Shown piece after piece: positions 26,577 to 35,928 of a stretch of 64,000 nt of DNA (its first letter is position 1; each line of letters begins with the position of its first letter). The position numbers and the translations under genes are program-made. Under the pieces are notes generated by a model. The model was not told the origin of the DNA, did not search any database, and was given only the letters and a program-made list of their open reading frames with translations. Source of the stretch: Gemmatimonadota bacterium (GTDB lineage Bacteria > Latescibacterota > UBA2968 > GCA-2709665); NCBI GenBank assembly GCA_028874335.1, contig JAPPJY010000016.1, positions 1 to 64,000 of the forward strand, read 5' to 3'.

Positions 26577-27566
26577 ATGGAGCCGATCAAGATTGTGGTG
26601 ACCGACTATATCGAACCCGACCTGAAATGGGAAGAGGAGGAGCTCGGGAAATACGGGCACGTCACCTTCGAATATCATCAGCTCAAATTCTTGCCGGAAT
26701 CCGAACTGATCGAAAAGATCGTCGACGCGGATATGATTCTGGTGAACATGGTGAAGATGACCGAGGGAGTGATCGATCAGCTGGAAAGGTGCAAGCTGAT
26801 CCTGAGGCACGGCGTCGGCTACGACAACGTGGACGTGGGCGCTGCCACGAAGAAGGGAATTCGCGTCGCCTACGAGCCGGACTATTGTTCGGACGAGGTG
26901 GCTGAACACGCCATTACGCTTTTGTTGTCCGGTTGGCGCAAGCTGAACGTGGGAAGGAGGATTCTGGAGGCTTCGAGTCGGAACGGAATCTGGGATTTCA
27001 CGGAGGTCTATCCGGTCTATTCCGTCAAGGGCAAGACCGTGGGTATTATCGGGTGCGGACGCATCGGCAGCCTGACGCTTCGGAAGCTGGCCGGGTTCGA
27101 GGTGAATGTCCTGGTCTGCGATCCGTATCTGTCCGAAGAACGCCAGAAGGAACTGGGTGTTCGGACGGTGGATCTGGACACGGTACTGAAAGAAGCGGAT
27201 ATGATTACGGTTCACGCGTCGCTCGACGATGAATCGTATCATCTCATCGGCGAAAGTGAACTCCGGGCGATGAAATCCCATGCCTATCTGGTGAATACGG
27301 CCAGGGGCGGTCTGGTGGACGCGGATGCGCTTGCCCGGGCCCTGAAGGAGGGGTGGATCGCCGGGGCGGCCGTCGACGTATACGAGCAGGAGCCGCCCGA
27401 TCCTGAAATGGACCTGTTCGATCTGGAGAATGCGCTTCTGGCGCCCCACCTCGCGTGGTATTCGGAAGAGGCGAACTGGAGCATGCGCGAAAAGGTGATG
27501 GAGGACTTTGTGCGGTTCATTGAAGGGCGGCCGCCGCGGTTCCTGATCAACAAGGAACTCGCATAG
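26577..27566 (+). CDS. D-2-hydroxyacid dehydrogenase (phosphoglycerate dehydrogenase/CtBP-like)
   Basis: 329 aa. NAD motif TVGIIGCGRIGSLTLRKLAG, substrate Arg in NTARGG, Glu in VDVYEQEP and catalytic His in LLAPHLAW. It starts 32 bases after the Gfo/Idh/MocA stop, with GGGAG upstream of ATG 26577. It is likely cotranscribed with that gene and may reduce a keto acid from the same pathway. Confidence 0.88.
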   Translation: MEPIKIVVTDYIEPDLKWEEEELGKYGHVTFEYHQLKFLPESELIEKIVDADMILVNMVKMTEGVIDQLERCKLILRHGVGYDNVDVGAATKKGIRVAYEPDYCSDEVAEHAITLLLSGWRKLNVGRRILEASSRNGIWDFTEVYPVYSVKGKTVGIIGCGRIGSLTLRKLAGFEVNVLVCDPYLSEERQKELGVRTVDLDTVLKEADMITVHASLDDESYHLIGESELRAMKSHAYLVNTARGGLVDADALARALKEGWIAGAAVDVYEQEPPDPEMDLFDLENALLAPHLAWYSEEANWSMREKVMEDFVRFIEGRPPRFLINKELA

Positions 27567-27577
27567 GCGGATGCCTA

Positions 27578-27790
27578 ATAGCCTCAGTTCGAAAAAAGAC
27601 AACAGTCAATTTGGCCACAAAAAGCACAAGAGACAAACAAGGGACCGGTGCCAAACGGGGTATCGCGGTCGTCCATAAAGATGATATTCTCGTGCACGTC
27701 CAGTAACCTGGTTTATCCTGGTAATCCGCAGTTTAATCGCCTTTATTAACAAACACATACTCGATTTAACGTCCAGAAAACATACGAATC
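27578..27790 (-). repeat. Repeat family II, copy 4 (reverse orientation)
   Basis: On the minus strand it reads GATTCGTATGTTTTCTGGAC, TAATAAAGGCGATTAAACTG, CGGATTACCAGGATAAACCA and a tail TTTTTTCGAACTGAGGCTAT. Unlike the other copies it is oriented away from the downstream gene at 27818. Together with short flanks it fills the 251-base gap 27567-27817; I see no gene there. Confidence 0.8.
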
Positions 27791-27817
27791 CTGGTTGAAC
27801 CTGTCGGGAGATCCGAA

Positions 27818-29155
27818 ATGGCGCTCGTGGCGAACACGATGACATTGGAAAAGCGAGAGATTCCGGGACCCCGCTCCGCCGAACTGCTCGAGGTCTCCAG
27901 GGAATACGAGCCGCCCTGTATGGCCGACCAGGTTCCGGTGGTGTGGGACCGCGGCGAGGGCGTCTGGGTGTGGGACGTGGACGGCAACCGGTTTCTGGAC
28001 TTTACTTCCGGTGTCCTGGTGACAAATCTCGGTCACTCGCACTCGCGCCACGTGGAGCGGATCCGGGAACAGGCCGGGCGGCTGATGAACTGTTATTCGT
28101 TCCCCACCCCGGAGCGGGTGACCCTGTCAAAACGCCTGACTGATCTGCTTCCCGGCAATATCGATCAGACGTTTCTGCTGACAACCGGCGCCGAGGCCAC
28201 CGAGGCGGCCATCCGCATTGCCAAACGGTTCACGGGCAAGCACGAAGTGCTGTCGTTTTACGGCGGATTTCACGGACGTACGTACGGGCCGATGAGCGTG
28301 GCCGGGAATGTGAACACAAAGCGTGCGTTCGGACCCCAGTTGCCAGGTGGAATACTGGCGCCGTTTCCCTATTTCTATCGGGACTTTTACAACAGCGATT
28401 CCGAAGAAGAATGCGCGCGGCGCTGCCTCGATAACCTGGACAGGATCATCGATTCCACGTCCACGGGCGACGTGGGCGCCGTAATCACCGAACCCTACCA
28501 GGGAGGCGCGGGTTTCATTTTTCCGCCTGCCGGCTGGCTGAAGGGGCTGGAAGCGTGGGCGCGGGAGCGTGGGATGGTCTTCATTCTGGACGAGGTACAG
28601 TCGTCGTTCGGGCGAACCGGAAAGCTGTTCGCGCTGGAGTGGGAGGGCCTGCGGCCGAATATGGTCTGTCTGGGCAAGGGTATCGGCAGCGGCATGCCGG
28701 CTTCGGCGCTTGCCGGCGAGAGTCGCATTTTCGAGTGCATGGGAACCGGCGAGATGTCCAGTACGTGCGGCGGAAATCCACTGGCCAGCGCCGCGTCCCA
28801 TGCTGTTCTGGACGTCATGGAAGACGAGAGCCTGCCGGAAAACGCCCGACGTGTGGGCGATTACATGATGGCGCGGTTTCAGGCGTTGAAAGCGAAACAC
28901 CAGGTGCTGGGCGACGTGCGCGGGCAGGGCCTCGTGATCGGGCTGGAGTTCGTAATGGACCCCGAGGAGAGAACGCCCGCGCCGGAACTGACGTCGAATC
29001 TGCTGCTGAGGGCGGGAGAGTACGGTCTTCTCCTTGGCAAGGTCGGGATGTACGGAAATGTCGTACGGATCGCGCCTCCTCTGGTTATTACCGAAGAGGA
29101 AGCGGGATTGGGCATCGACATCCTCGATCATGCGCTGGAAGAACTCGCCGGATGA
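27818..29155 (+). CDS. Class III pyridoxal phosphate-dependent aminotransferase
   Basis: 445 aa of the omega-aminotransferase/GABA aminotransferase class. Glycine motif TTGAEATEAAIRIAKRFTG, the acidic pair in FILDEVQSSFGRTG, and the PLP Lys in CLGKGIGSGMPASA. GGGAGA lies before the ATG. It transfers an amino group between an omega-amino acid or amine and a keto acid. The substrate is unknown. Confidence 0.9.
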   Translation: MALVANTMTLEKREIPGPRSAELLEVSREYEPPCMADQVPVVWDRGEGVWVWDVDGNRFLDFTSGVLVTNLGHSHSRHVERIREQAGRLMNCYSFPTPERVTLSKRLTDLLPGNIDQTFLLTTGAEATEAAIRIAKRFTGKHEVLSFYGGFHGRTYGPMSVAGNVNTKRAFGPQLPGGILAPFPYFYRDFYNSDSEEECARRCLDNLDRIIDSTSTGDVGAVITEPYQGGAGFIFPPAGWLKGLEAWARERGMVFILDEVQSSFGRTGKLFALEWEGLRPNMVCLGKGIGSGMPASALAGESRIFECMGTGEMSSTCGGNPLASAASHAVLDVMEDESLPENARRVGDYMMARFQALKAKHQVLGDVRGQGLVIGLEFVMDPEERTPAPELTSNLLLRAGEYGLLLGKVGMYGNVVRIAPPLVITEEEAGLGIDILDHALEELAG

Positions 29156-29254
29156 CACGGCAGGTGGTTTTCGGAAGCCCGGAAGGTCGGTCATACCGTA
29201 TAACAAAGGATCCGGAATGGGGATGCAAACTCGCCGGATCCCGGGAGCGCGCTC

Positions 29255-30490
29255 TTGGATAACCGGCTATTGAAGTCCGCAATCGAGTCTCGAAAGGAAG
29301 ATGCGGTAGCGCTGCTTTGCGACCTGATCCGCATCCCGTCCGTGCGCGGAAATGAAGGACAAGCGATGCGCCTGTTGCACGCCCGGATGGACGAGGTGGT
29401 CAACGAACGTGAACTTGTGTCCATTGCTGACTCGATTCAGGAGGACCCTGACTATTCGTTCAGGCTACCGGATCTCAGTTATGCCGATCGGCCGAATTTG
29501 AGGGTGGTCAAAAAGGGAACCGGCGACGGACGTTCGTTGATCGTGAATACCCACCTGGACGTCGTTCCCGCCTCGTCGGACCAGGAACGTCCCTTCGACG
29601 GGCGTGTGGAAGACGGGGTCGTATTCGGCCGCGGCGCGTGCGACTGCAAGGGACAGGCGGCCATGTTGTACCTGGCGCTCGCGGCCCTGAGAGAGACGGG
29701 CGTGGCGCTTAAGGGAGACCTGATCGGGCACCTGGTGATCGAGGAGGAATGCGGCGGCAACGGAACGCTCGCGTTCGTGCGTGGAAACGACCGGGCCGAT
29801 GCTGCGCTGGTCCTGGAGCCCTCCGAAATGAAGATCCTCCCGTCGATTCGCGGCGCGGTGTGGTTTACGGTGAATGTCTACGGGCGGGCGGGCCACAGCG
29901 GACAGGCCGGGCGCACGGTGAGCGCGCTGAAGGAGGCCATGCGCGCCATCGAGATCCTGGAGAGATATCACGGCAGACTGCTGGCTGAATCCAAAGGACA
30001 CCCGCTATACGATGCGTACGAAAACCCGATGCCCATCACGTTCGGCACTCTGGAGGCCGGTGACTGGCCGGCGATGGCGCCGAGAAGGGCCACGTTCAAG
30101 GGCGTTCTCGGATTCCTGCCGAACCGGAACAAAGAGAAAGTCATGCGGGAGATGGAAGGAGCGTTGAAGGACGAGGGAGGAGACTGGCTCCCCGACCACT
30201 TCGATATTGAGTTCATGTACCGTCACGACTGCAACGAGGTGCCCGCGGAGCATCCCATCGTGAGGACGCTGCAACGGGCCTGCCTTTCCAGCGGACAGAA
30301 GGCCGAGGTGGCGGCGATGCCCGCGTCGTGCGATGCGTGGTTCTATTCGAATCTGATCGGCGTCCCCGCGGTCGTGATCGGCGCGGGAACGCTCGGCGTT
30401 GCACACTCAAGCCAGGAACAGATCCCCGTACAGAGTCTCGCAGAGGGTGCGGAAGTCCTCGCACGCGCCATCGTGGACTGGTGCGGATGA
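29255..30490 (+). CDS. M20 family metallohydrolase (ArgE/DapE-like)
   Basis: 411 aa. NTHLDVVP and the GRGACDCKGQAAM motif carry metal ligands; VIEEECGGNGT contains the catalytic Glu. Family members remove acyl groups from amino acids or dipeptides. TTG start with GGGAG eight bases upstream. It follows the aminotransferase by 100 bases and may act on an acylated amino acid. Confidence 0.87.
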   Translation: MDNRLLKSAIESRKEDAVALLCDLIRIPSVRGNEGQAMRLLHARMDEVVNERELVSIADSIQEDPDYSFRLPDLSYADRPNLRVVKKGTGDGRSLIVNTHLDVVPASSDQERPFDGRVEDGVVFGRGACDCKGQAAMLYLALAALRETGVALKGDLIGHLVIEEECGGNGTLAFVRGNDRADAALVLEPSEMKILPSIRGAVWFTVNVYGRAGHSGQAGRTVSALKEAMRAIEILERYHGRLLAESKGHPLYDAYENPMPITFGTLEAGDWPAMAPRRATFKGVLGFLPNRNKEKVMREMEGALKDEGGDWLPDHFDIEFMYRHDCNEVPAEHPIVRTLQRACLSSGQKAEVAAMPASCDAWFYSNLIGVPAVVIGAGTLGVAHSSQEQIPVQSLAEGAEVLARAIVDWCG

Positions 30491-30553
30491 ATGTACACCG
30501 CCGGATACCGCTGCCAGCCAGGCGCGGCCGGCCATAACGGAGAATGCGATTCG

Positions 30554-31627
30554 ATGGAGCGTCTCGGGGTTGGGATCATCGGATTTCATCACCTTCATTC
30601 CCTGGACTATCTGCCGCATTTCGATGCCATCGCACGGACAGAGGTGCGGGCCGTCGCGGAATCGGATCCCGTCTGTCTGGAGCGGGTGTGCGGGCAGACC
30701 GGGATCGATGGATACGTGGATTACAACACACTTCTTTCGCGGGAGGATATCGGCCTGGTGGTGATCCTGCTGCCGCACGCGGAATGCCCTGACGCGGTGG
30801 AACGGGCGGCGTCGGCGGGCAAGCATGTGATTGTCGAGAAGCCGATGGCGGACACGTCCGAGGGTATCCGGCGCATGATCGCGGCGACTGAAGGTGCGGG
30901 CGTGACGCTGTCATCGCCCTACTGCTGGCGCGCGCATCCGGCAGCCAGAAGGATCAAGGCGCTTGTCGATCGCGGCATCCTTGGGCGGATTGTCGCGCTC
31001 GAGGGGAGGTGCGCGGCGGGTTCGCCCCTGCGCTACCTGGAAAACGGAATTTCACCCTGGCTGAACAAGAAGGCGGTTGCGGGCGGCGGACCGATGCACA
31101 ATCTGGGTACGCACTGGATCGATCTGTTCCGGTGGTTTCTTAAGGACGAGGTCCGGCAGGCGACAGGCATGGTGAGCCATCTTCAACACCGGCTGGATAT
31201 CGAAGACAACAGTTTCGGTATTGTGAGATTCAGGAACGGCGCGACAGCCACGCTGGATATCAGCTATTCCGTACCAAAGGCCTTTCCCGCCGGCAGGGAT
31301 CTCTTCATCGGCCTTCGAGGCAGCCTGGGTACGGTGTCGTGGAGCCCGGCGTGGGGCGGGACCGACGACGAAGTCTTCGTGGTCAGCGACCATCCCGACT
31401 TCGCGGACGGGCCCCGGACGACGTTGAGGATCGCTTCCGAAGCGGCAGACGGTTACGGCGGTGTTTCCGGCCGGGTGTATCTGAGCGAAACGGTCAACGC
31501 CATACTGGACGGGAAGCCCCCCTGTATATCTGGAATGGACGGGCTGAGGGCCGTGGAAGTCGTGGAAGCGATTTATGCCGCCGCGGAATCGGGCAGGGTC
31601 GTGACGGTGGAGAACTGCAGCGCCTGA
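30554..31627 (+). CDS. Gfo/Idh/MocA family oxidoreductase (paralog 2)
   Basis: 357 aa. N-terminal VGIIGFHHLHSLDYLPHFDA, NAD-linked VIVEKPMADTSEGIRR, and a C-terminal domain with GGGPMHNLGTHWIDLF. It is only distantly similar to the other three paralogs here. ATG 30554 is chosen (GGAGA upstream); ATG 30491 abutting the M20 stop is possible. Substrate unknown. Confidence 0.87.
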   Translation: MERLGVGIIGFHHLHSLDYLPHFDAIARTEVRAVAESDPVCLERVCGQTGIDGYVDYNTLLSREDIGLVVILLPHAECPDAVERAASAGKHVIVEKPMADTSEGIRRMIAATEGAGVTLSSPYCWRAHPAARRIKALVDRGILGRIVALEGRCAAGSPLRYLENGISPWLNKKAVAGGGPMHNLGTHWIDLFRWFLKDEVRQATGMVSHLQHRLDIEDNSFGIVRFRNGATATLDISYSVPKAFPAGRDLFIGLRGSLGTVSWSPAWGGTDDEVFVVSDHPDFADGPRTTLRIASEAADGYGGVSGRVYLSETVNAILDGKPPCISGMDGLRAVEVVEAIYAAAESGRVVTVENCSA

Positions 31628-31647
31628 ATACGCCGGACATCAACAAG

Positions 31648-31690
31648 AAAAGGAACAGCCGCACGTGAAACCGGCTGTTCCTTTTTGTTT
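31648..31690. terminator. Strong bidirectional terminator
   Basis: AAAAGGAACAGCCG (31648-31661) and CGGCTGTTCCTTTT (31672-31685) form a 14-bp perfect stem with a ten-base loop. A T-run follows on both strands. It separates the plus-strand operon (25501-31627) from the minus-strand pair of Gfo/Idh/MocA genes. Confidence 0.85.
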
Positions 31691-31708
31691 TGCTTGCCAG
31701 GAAGCTGT

Positions 31709-32767
31709 CTACCACGCGCCCATGACGATTTCCCGTCCGGTCCGGGCGGACTCGTAGATGGCCAGGATCAGGTCTACGGACTTGCGTGCGGACTCGCCCG
31801 GGATGTAGGGCTCACGGTCTTCCAGTACGGCACGGGTAATGTCGTTCACAAGAAAGCCGTGACCGGGCGCGACGGCGCTGGCGGCGCCCACGTTGCCTGC
31901 CGCTGCGATCTGCCGGGGGGGAAACGCGTCGGCGGCGCGGCCGTCTTCCTCGGTTGTCGTCGCCCATCGCGTAATCTGTGTGCCGCTCATCGTGATGGTC
32001 CCGGAATTGCCGTGGAGTTCGATGCGAGACGCCTCTCCGGGGTTGCAGGACGTGGTTCCGATGAGCGTCCCGAAGGCGCCGCTCCTGTATTTGATCGTGG
32101 CGACGGCGGTGTCTTCCACTTCGATGTCGCGTACCTTATGTTCGGCGCGCGCGAACACGGATTCGACGTCGTCATCGATCAGCCAAAGAAGAAGGTCCAC
32201 GCCGTGTACACCCTGGTTCATCAGCGCGCCGCCCCCATCGTCCTTCCAGGTTCCGCGCCAGCCGGCGCTGTTGTAATACGCCTGAGAGCGGTAGTTCTTC
32301 ATCAGGGCATCGGCCAGCACCAGTTTGCCGAGCTCTCCGTTCTTGATGGCGTTCCGGACCTTGATGGCTTCATCGCTGGTTCGGCTTTGAAAAATACAGC
32401 CGAGCTTGACGCCGGCATCGCGGCAGGCATCGATCATCCCGTTCATTTTCTCGCGTGTGACGTCCAGCGGCTTCTCACACAGGGAGTGCACACCCGCACG
32501 GGCGGCCGCAATCACATTGTCGGCGTGCATGCCGGACGGCGTACAGATACCGGCAATGTGCACATCGGGGTCCGCGACCAGGTCCTGATAGTCTTTATAA
32601 TATCTGATACCACCGGACTCGGCAGCGAAATTCCTTCCCTTTTCCTCATTGTAATTGCATACCGCGACCAGTTCCGCGTCTGGACATGCTTCGATGCCCG
32701 ACCGAAAATGGGCTGCGATCATGCCGGCGCCGATGATTCCCCATCCGAGTTTGCTGTTTTTCGCCAT
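31709..32767 (-). CDS. Gfo/Idh/MocA family oxidoreductase (paralog 3)
   Basis: 352 aa. GWGIIGAGMIAAHFRSGIEA Rossmann start, LCEKPLDVTREK NAD motif and WRGTWKDDGGGALMNQGVHG. By eye it is strongly similar to paralog 4 directly upstream on the minus strand, including SVFARAEHKVRDIEVEDTAV. The pair is a tandem duplication with probable functional divergence. Confidence 0.9.
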   Translation of the reverse strand: MAKNSKLGWGIIGAGMIAAHFRSGIEACPDAELVAVCNYNEEKGRNFAAESGGIRYYKDYQDLVADPDVHIAGICTPSGMHADNVIAAARAGVHSLCEKPLDVTREKMNGMIDACRDAGVKLGCIFQSRTSDEAIKVRNAIKNGELGKLVLADALMKNYRSQAYYNSAGWRGTWKDDGGGALMNQGVHGVDLLLWLIDDDVESVFARAEHKVRDIEVEDTAVATIKYRSGAFGTLIGTTSCNPGEASRIELHGNSGTITMSGTQITRWATTTEEDGRAADAFPPRQIAAAGNVGAASAVAPGHGFLVNDITRAVLEDREPYIPGESARKSVDLILAIYESARTGREIVMGAW

Positions 32768-32827
32768 TCTTGCATCGTCCCCTTCTGGGTTTTGGAGAGC
32801 GGCGTTCCCCGAGGTGGCCGCGTGGCG

Positions 32828-33901
32828 TCAGCCGGCGTGCCGCACATCGACTTCCGTTCCCGATCGCGCGGACTCGTAGATCGCCAGAATGAGGTCGACC
32901 GCGCCACGGGCGGACTCGCCGGTAACGTAGGGTTCACGGTCTTCCCGAATCGCACGGATAAGATCTTGGACAAGGAATACGTGGCCCGAACTTCCGATGT
33001 CACTGGGGTCGGCCACCGCGCCTTCGATTTCGATTTCTTTCGGCGGTTCGCTGTCTTCGGCGCGGCCGTCTTCCTCAACGGTACTCGCCCAGCGGGTAAT
33101 CGAACTGCCGCTGACCGTGATCGTGCCGCGATCCCCGTGTAATTCGATGCGGCGGGCCTCGCCGGGGTTGCACGAAGTGGTGCCGATGAGCGCGCCGTAC
33201 GCGCCGTTCTTGAATCTCAGATTGGCCACGGCCGTGTCCTCCACTTCGATGTCGCGCACCTTGTGCTCGGCGCGCGCGAACACGGATTCGACGGGGCTTC
33301 CCATCAGCCAAAGTAGAAGGTCCACGCCGTGCACGCCCTGGTTCATGAGGGCGCCGCCCCCGTCCAGCGCCCAGGTGCCCCGCCAGCCCGCGCTCCGGTA
33401 ATAGGCCTGGGAGCGGTAGTCCTTGAGATAGGCGTCGGCCAGAATCATCCGGCCGAGAAGACCGTCCTGAATGGCTTTGCGGGCCCTGATCATGTCCGGA
33501 CTGGTCCGGCTCTGGAAAACGCAGCCGAGTTTTACCCCCGCATCGCGACAGGCCGCCGTCATTTCCGTCAGGCGGTCGGCGTCGATCTCCAGAGGCTTCT
33601 CGCACAGCACGTGCTTGCCGGCCCCCGCGGCCGCGGTTACGCCTTCGCAGTGCAGGCCGGAGGGCGTGCAGACGCTGACGATGTCGACCTGTGGGTCCCG
33701 AACAAGCTCTCTGTAATCTGAATACGTGCGAACGCCGGCCGCACCGCCATCCATACCGGCGAGGAATGACCGGATCTGGTTTTCATCGGTATCGCAGACC
33801 GCCACCAGTTCGGCCTCGTCGCAGGCATCGATCGCCAGGCGATGGGTGGGCGCGATAACGCCGCAGCCGATGATGCCGAAACCGAATTTGACGTCCGCCA
33901 T
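32828..33901 (-). CDS. Gfo/Idh/MocA family oxidoreductase (paralog 4)
   Basis: 357 aa, with GFGIIGCGVIAPTHRLAIDA, LCEKPLEIDADRL and WRGTWALDGGGALMNQGVHG. It shares long segments with paralog 3. A sigma70-like promoter sits 78 bases upstream. The pair probably works on related sugar or cyclitol derivatives, substrate unknown. Confidence 0.9.
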   Translation of the reverse strand: MADVKFGFGIIGCGVIAPTHRLAIDACDEAELVAVCDTDENQIRSFLAGMDGGAAGVRTYSDYRELVRDPQVDIVSVCTPSGLHCEGVTAAAGAGKHVLCEKPLEIDADRLTEMTAACRDAGVKLGCVFQSRTSPDMIRARKAIQDGLLGRMILADAYLKDYRSQAYYRSAGWRGTWALDGGGALMNQGVHGVDLLLWLMGSPVESVFARAEHKVRDIEVEDTAVANLRFKNGAYGALIGTTSCNPGEARRIELHGDRGTITVSGSSITRWASTVEEDGRAEDSEPPKEIEIEGAVADPSDIGSSGHVFLVQDLIRAIREDREPYVTGESARGAVDLILAIYESARSGTEVDVRHAG

Positions 33902-33978
33902 TCGCTGCCTCCGTTCTCGGCGAATCCCGGCGGTCGAAACGGAAAGTTGCCGCGCCGGGACGATTTCGAGCCGTGTGC

Positions 33979-34007
33979 AATGTAGGTTATGCCCGCCGGG
34001 ATGTCAA
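33979..34007 (-). promoter_or_regulatory. Sigma70-like promoter for paralog 4
   Basis: On the minus strand TTGACA (34002-34007) and TACATT (33979-33984) with a 17-base spacer. A 7-bp inverted repeat (ATGCCCG...CGGGCAT) overlaps it, spanning the -35 and spacer, and could be a repressor site. Confidence 0.55.
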
Positions 34008-34087
34008 CGGGCATTTTACGCTTTTCAGCAATCGGGCCGTGTATATATTAGGCGGTCGGTGAGTCTCCGTCGGTCCGGGAGCCAGAT

Positions 34088-35602
34088 ATGGAAAGAAAGA
34101 AACCATCCGGCACGAAAATGCAGAGAATCGGTCTGATCGCCGGACCCGTTCTGGCCATCGCGCTTCTCCTGTTCACCGATCTGGAACCGGGCCGGCCGGC
34201 CGTGACCCGGACGGCGGCCGTGGCCCTGCTGATGGCCGTCTGGTGGATGACGGAAGCCGTGCCACTTGCGGCAACCGCGCTGCTCCCCGTCGTGCTGTTC
34301 CCCCTGCTGGGTATAATGGGCGGGAAGAAAGTTGCGCCCATCTATTTCAACCACGTCATCTTTCTCTTTGTCGGCGGCTTCATGGTGGCTCTGGCCATGC
34401 AGCGCTGGAATCTGCACCGTCGGATCGCATTGCGCGTCCTCCTCTGGTGCGGCGTTCGCCCGCGCCGGATTCTGCTGGGATTCATGGTTTCGACCGCGTT
34501 CCTGTCGATGTGGATCTCCAATACGGCCACCACCATGATGATGGTGCCAATCGTACTGGCGGTGGTGTTGAAGCTGGAGGAGGGAGCGGCGCAGGGCAAA
34601 CTTGCCACCGGTCTGTTTCTGGGCGTGGCTTACGGCGCCTCCATCGGCGGCGTGGCAACGCTGGTGGGCACGCCGCCGAATCTCTCGTTCGCCAGGATTT
34701 TGAATATTCATTTCCCGGACGCGCCGGAGATCTCCTTCGCGAACTGGTTCCTGTTTGCATTCCCGATTTCCGTGCTGTTCCTGGTTGTCGCATGGATCCT
34801 GTTGAGTTGGCTCCACGCCGGCGGCAGGCAGGAGAGGACTTTCGACCAGCGTGTCCTTCGGGATCAGTACGAAGCGCTGGGACCGCTTTCGTACGAGGAG
34901 GCGGTGGTTCTGGCTGATTTCGTTCTGCTCGCGTTTCTCTGGCTGTTCCGAAATGAGATCCGGGTCGGCGATACGGTAATACCGGGGTGGTCGGGACTGT
35001 TTCCGGGCGGCGTGTATTTGAATGACGGCTCCGTTGCAATGGGAATGGCGCTTCTGCTTTTTCTGATCCCGGCACGCGGCGGTTCCGCGGAGAAGATCCT
35101 GGACCGGGAGACCGTGGCGAAGTTGCCCTGGCATATCATACTGCTCTTCGGCGGGGGTTTCGCCCTGGCGACAGGGTTCATTGAATCGGGCTTGTCCCTG
35201 TGGTTCGGTCATCGCCTGGCGGGGCTCAGCGCGGTTCATCCCCTGCTGCTGGTGGCCGTCCTCTGCCTGATGATTACATTCCTCACCGAATTGACGTCGA
35301 ACACCGCCACGGCCGAGATGTTCCTTCCCATTCTGGCGGCGTTGGGCGTCGCGATTCAGGTGAATCCCCTTCTCCTGATGATTCCGGCCACATTGTCCTG
35401 TTCATTCGCATTCATGCTCCCTGTCGCCACGCCGCCGAACGCGATCGTGTTCGGAACGGACCGCGTCCGGATGACGGACATGGTCCGCGTGGGGCTGATT
35501 TTGAATCTGACGGGGGTCGCCATCGTCGCCGGCGCCATCTATCTGCTGGGCGGGTCTGCTTTGGGAATCGAGCTGACGGGCGTACCCGAGTGGGCGAAAT
35601 AG
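34088..35602 (+). CDS. DASS/SLC13 family anion symporter
   Basis: 504 aa. The paired SNTATT and SNTATA motifs (residues about 143-148 and 400-405) and the flanking GTPPNLSF and ATPPNAIVFG are characteristic of sodium-coupled di/tricarboxylate or sulfate symporters. More than ten hydrophobic segments. Next to catabolic enzymes, a carboxylate or sugar-acid substrate is likely, but this is inference. Confidence 0.92.
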   Translation: MERKKPSGTKMQRIGLIAGPVLAIALLLFTDLEPGRPAVTRTAAVALLMAVWWMTEAVPLAATALLPVVLFPLLGIMGGKKVAPIYFNHVIFLFVGGFMVALAMQRWNLHRRIALRVLLWCGVRPRRILLGFMVSTAFLSMWISNTATTMMMVPIVLAVVLKLEEGAAQGKLATGLFLGVAYGASIGGVATLVGTPPNLSFARILNIHFPDAPEISFANWFLFAFPISVLFLVVAWILLSWLHAGGRQERTFDQRVLRDQYEALGPLSYEEAVVLADFVLLAFLWLFRNEIRVGDTVIPGWSGLFPGGVYLNDGSVAMGMALLLFLIPARGGSAEKILDRETVAKLPWHIILLFGGGFALATGFIESGLSLWFGHRLAGLSAVHPLLLVAVLCLMITFLTELTSNTATAEMFLPILAALGVAIQVNPLLLMIPATLSCSFAFMLPVATPPNAIVFGTDRVRMTDMVRVGLILNLTGVAIVAGAIYLLGGSALGIELTGVPEWAK

Positions 35603-35674
35603 TGTCTCTGCGGAAACGTGAGACCGGGCGGGCCGGCGGGGCTCCCGTATCCGGTTTCGGGAATGAGGAATGCA

Positions 35675-35860
35675 ATGTACGAACCTGTTGACACGATTAC
35701 GCTGAAGTCGGGCGAACGAGTGGAAGCCGGTGTTGTGAAAGGTCCGGACCCGGATTGGGCGGAACGGATCGAAGCGCTTCTGGAACACAAGGGCGAGATG
35801 TGGCGCTGGGGTAACACGATGGTGCTCCGGGAGCGCGTGAGGATAGCGGTGGGTTCTTAG
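35675..35860 (+). CDS. Small hypothetical protein
   Basis: 61 aa, beginning MYEPVDTITLKSGERVEAGV and ending with a Trp- and Arg-rich stretch (EMWRWGNTMVLRERVRIAVG). GAGGA precedes ATG 35675. It follows the transporter and ends before a terminator. I do not recognise it. Confidence 0.55.
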   Translation: MYEPVDTITLKSGERVEAGVVKGPDPDWAERIEALLEHKGEMWRWGNTMVLRERVRIAVGS

Positions 35861-35896
35861 GCTACGGCAACCGCCGCAAGATGACGCGAGGCCTGA

Positions 35897-35925
35897 AAAG
35901 GGGCGATCCGGCAGATCGCCCCTTT
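35897..35925. terminator. Bidirectional terminator between convergent genes
   Basis: AAAGGGGCGATC (35897-35908) pairs with GATCGCCCCTTT (35914-35925), a 12-bp stem with a five-base loop. It lies between the small plus-strand gene and the ABC exporter coming from the right. Confidence 0.8.
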
Positions 35926-35928
35926 GCC

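Noticed and set aside
26556-27602. 348-aa minus-strand frame opposite the 2-hydroxyacid dehydrogenase
   Set aside because: Antisense shadow; the plus-strand protein shows the catalytic Arg, Glu and His.
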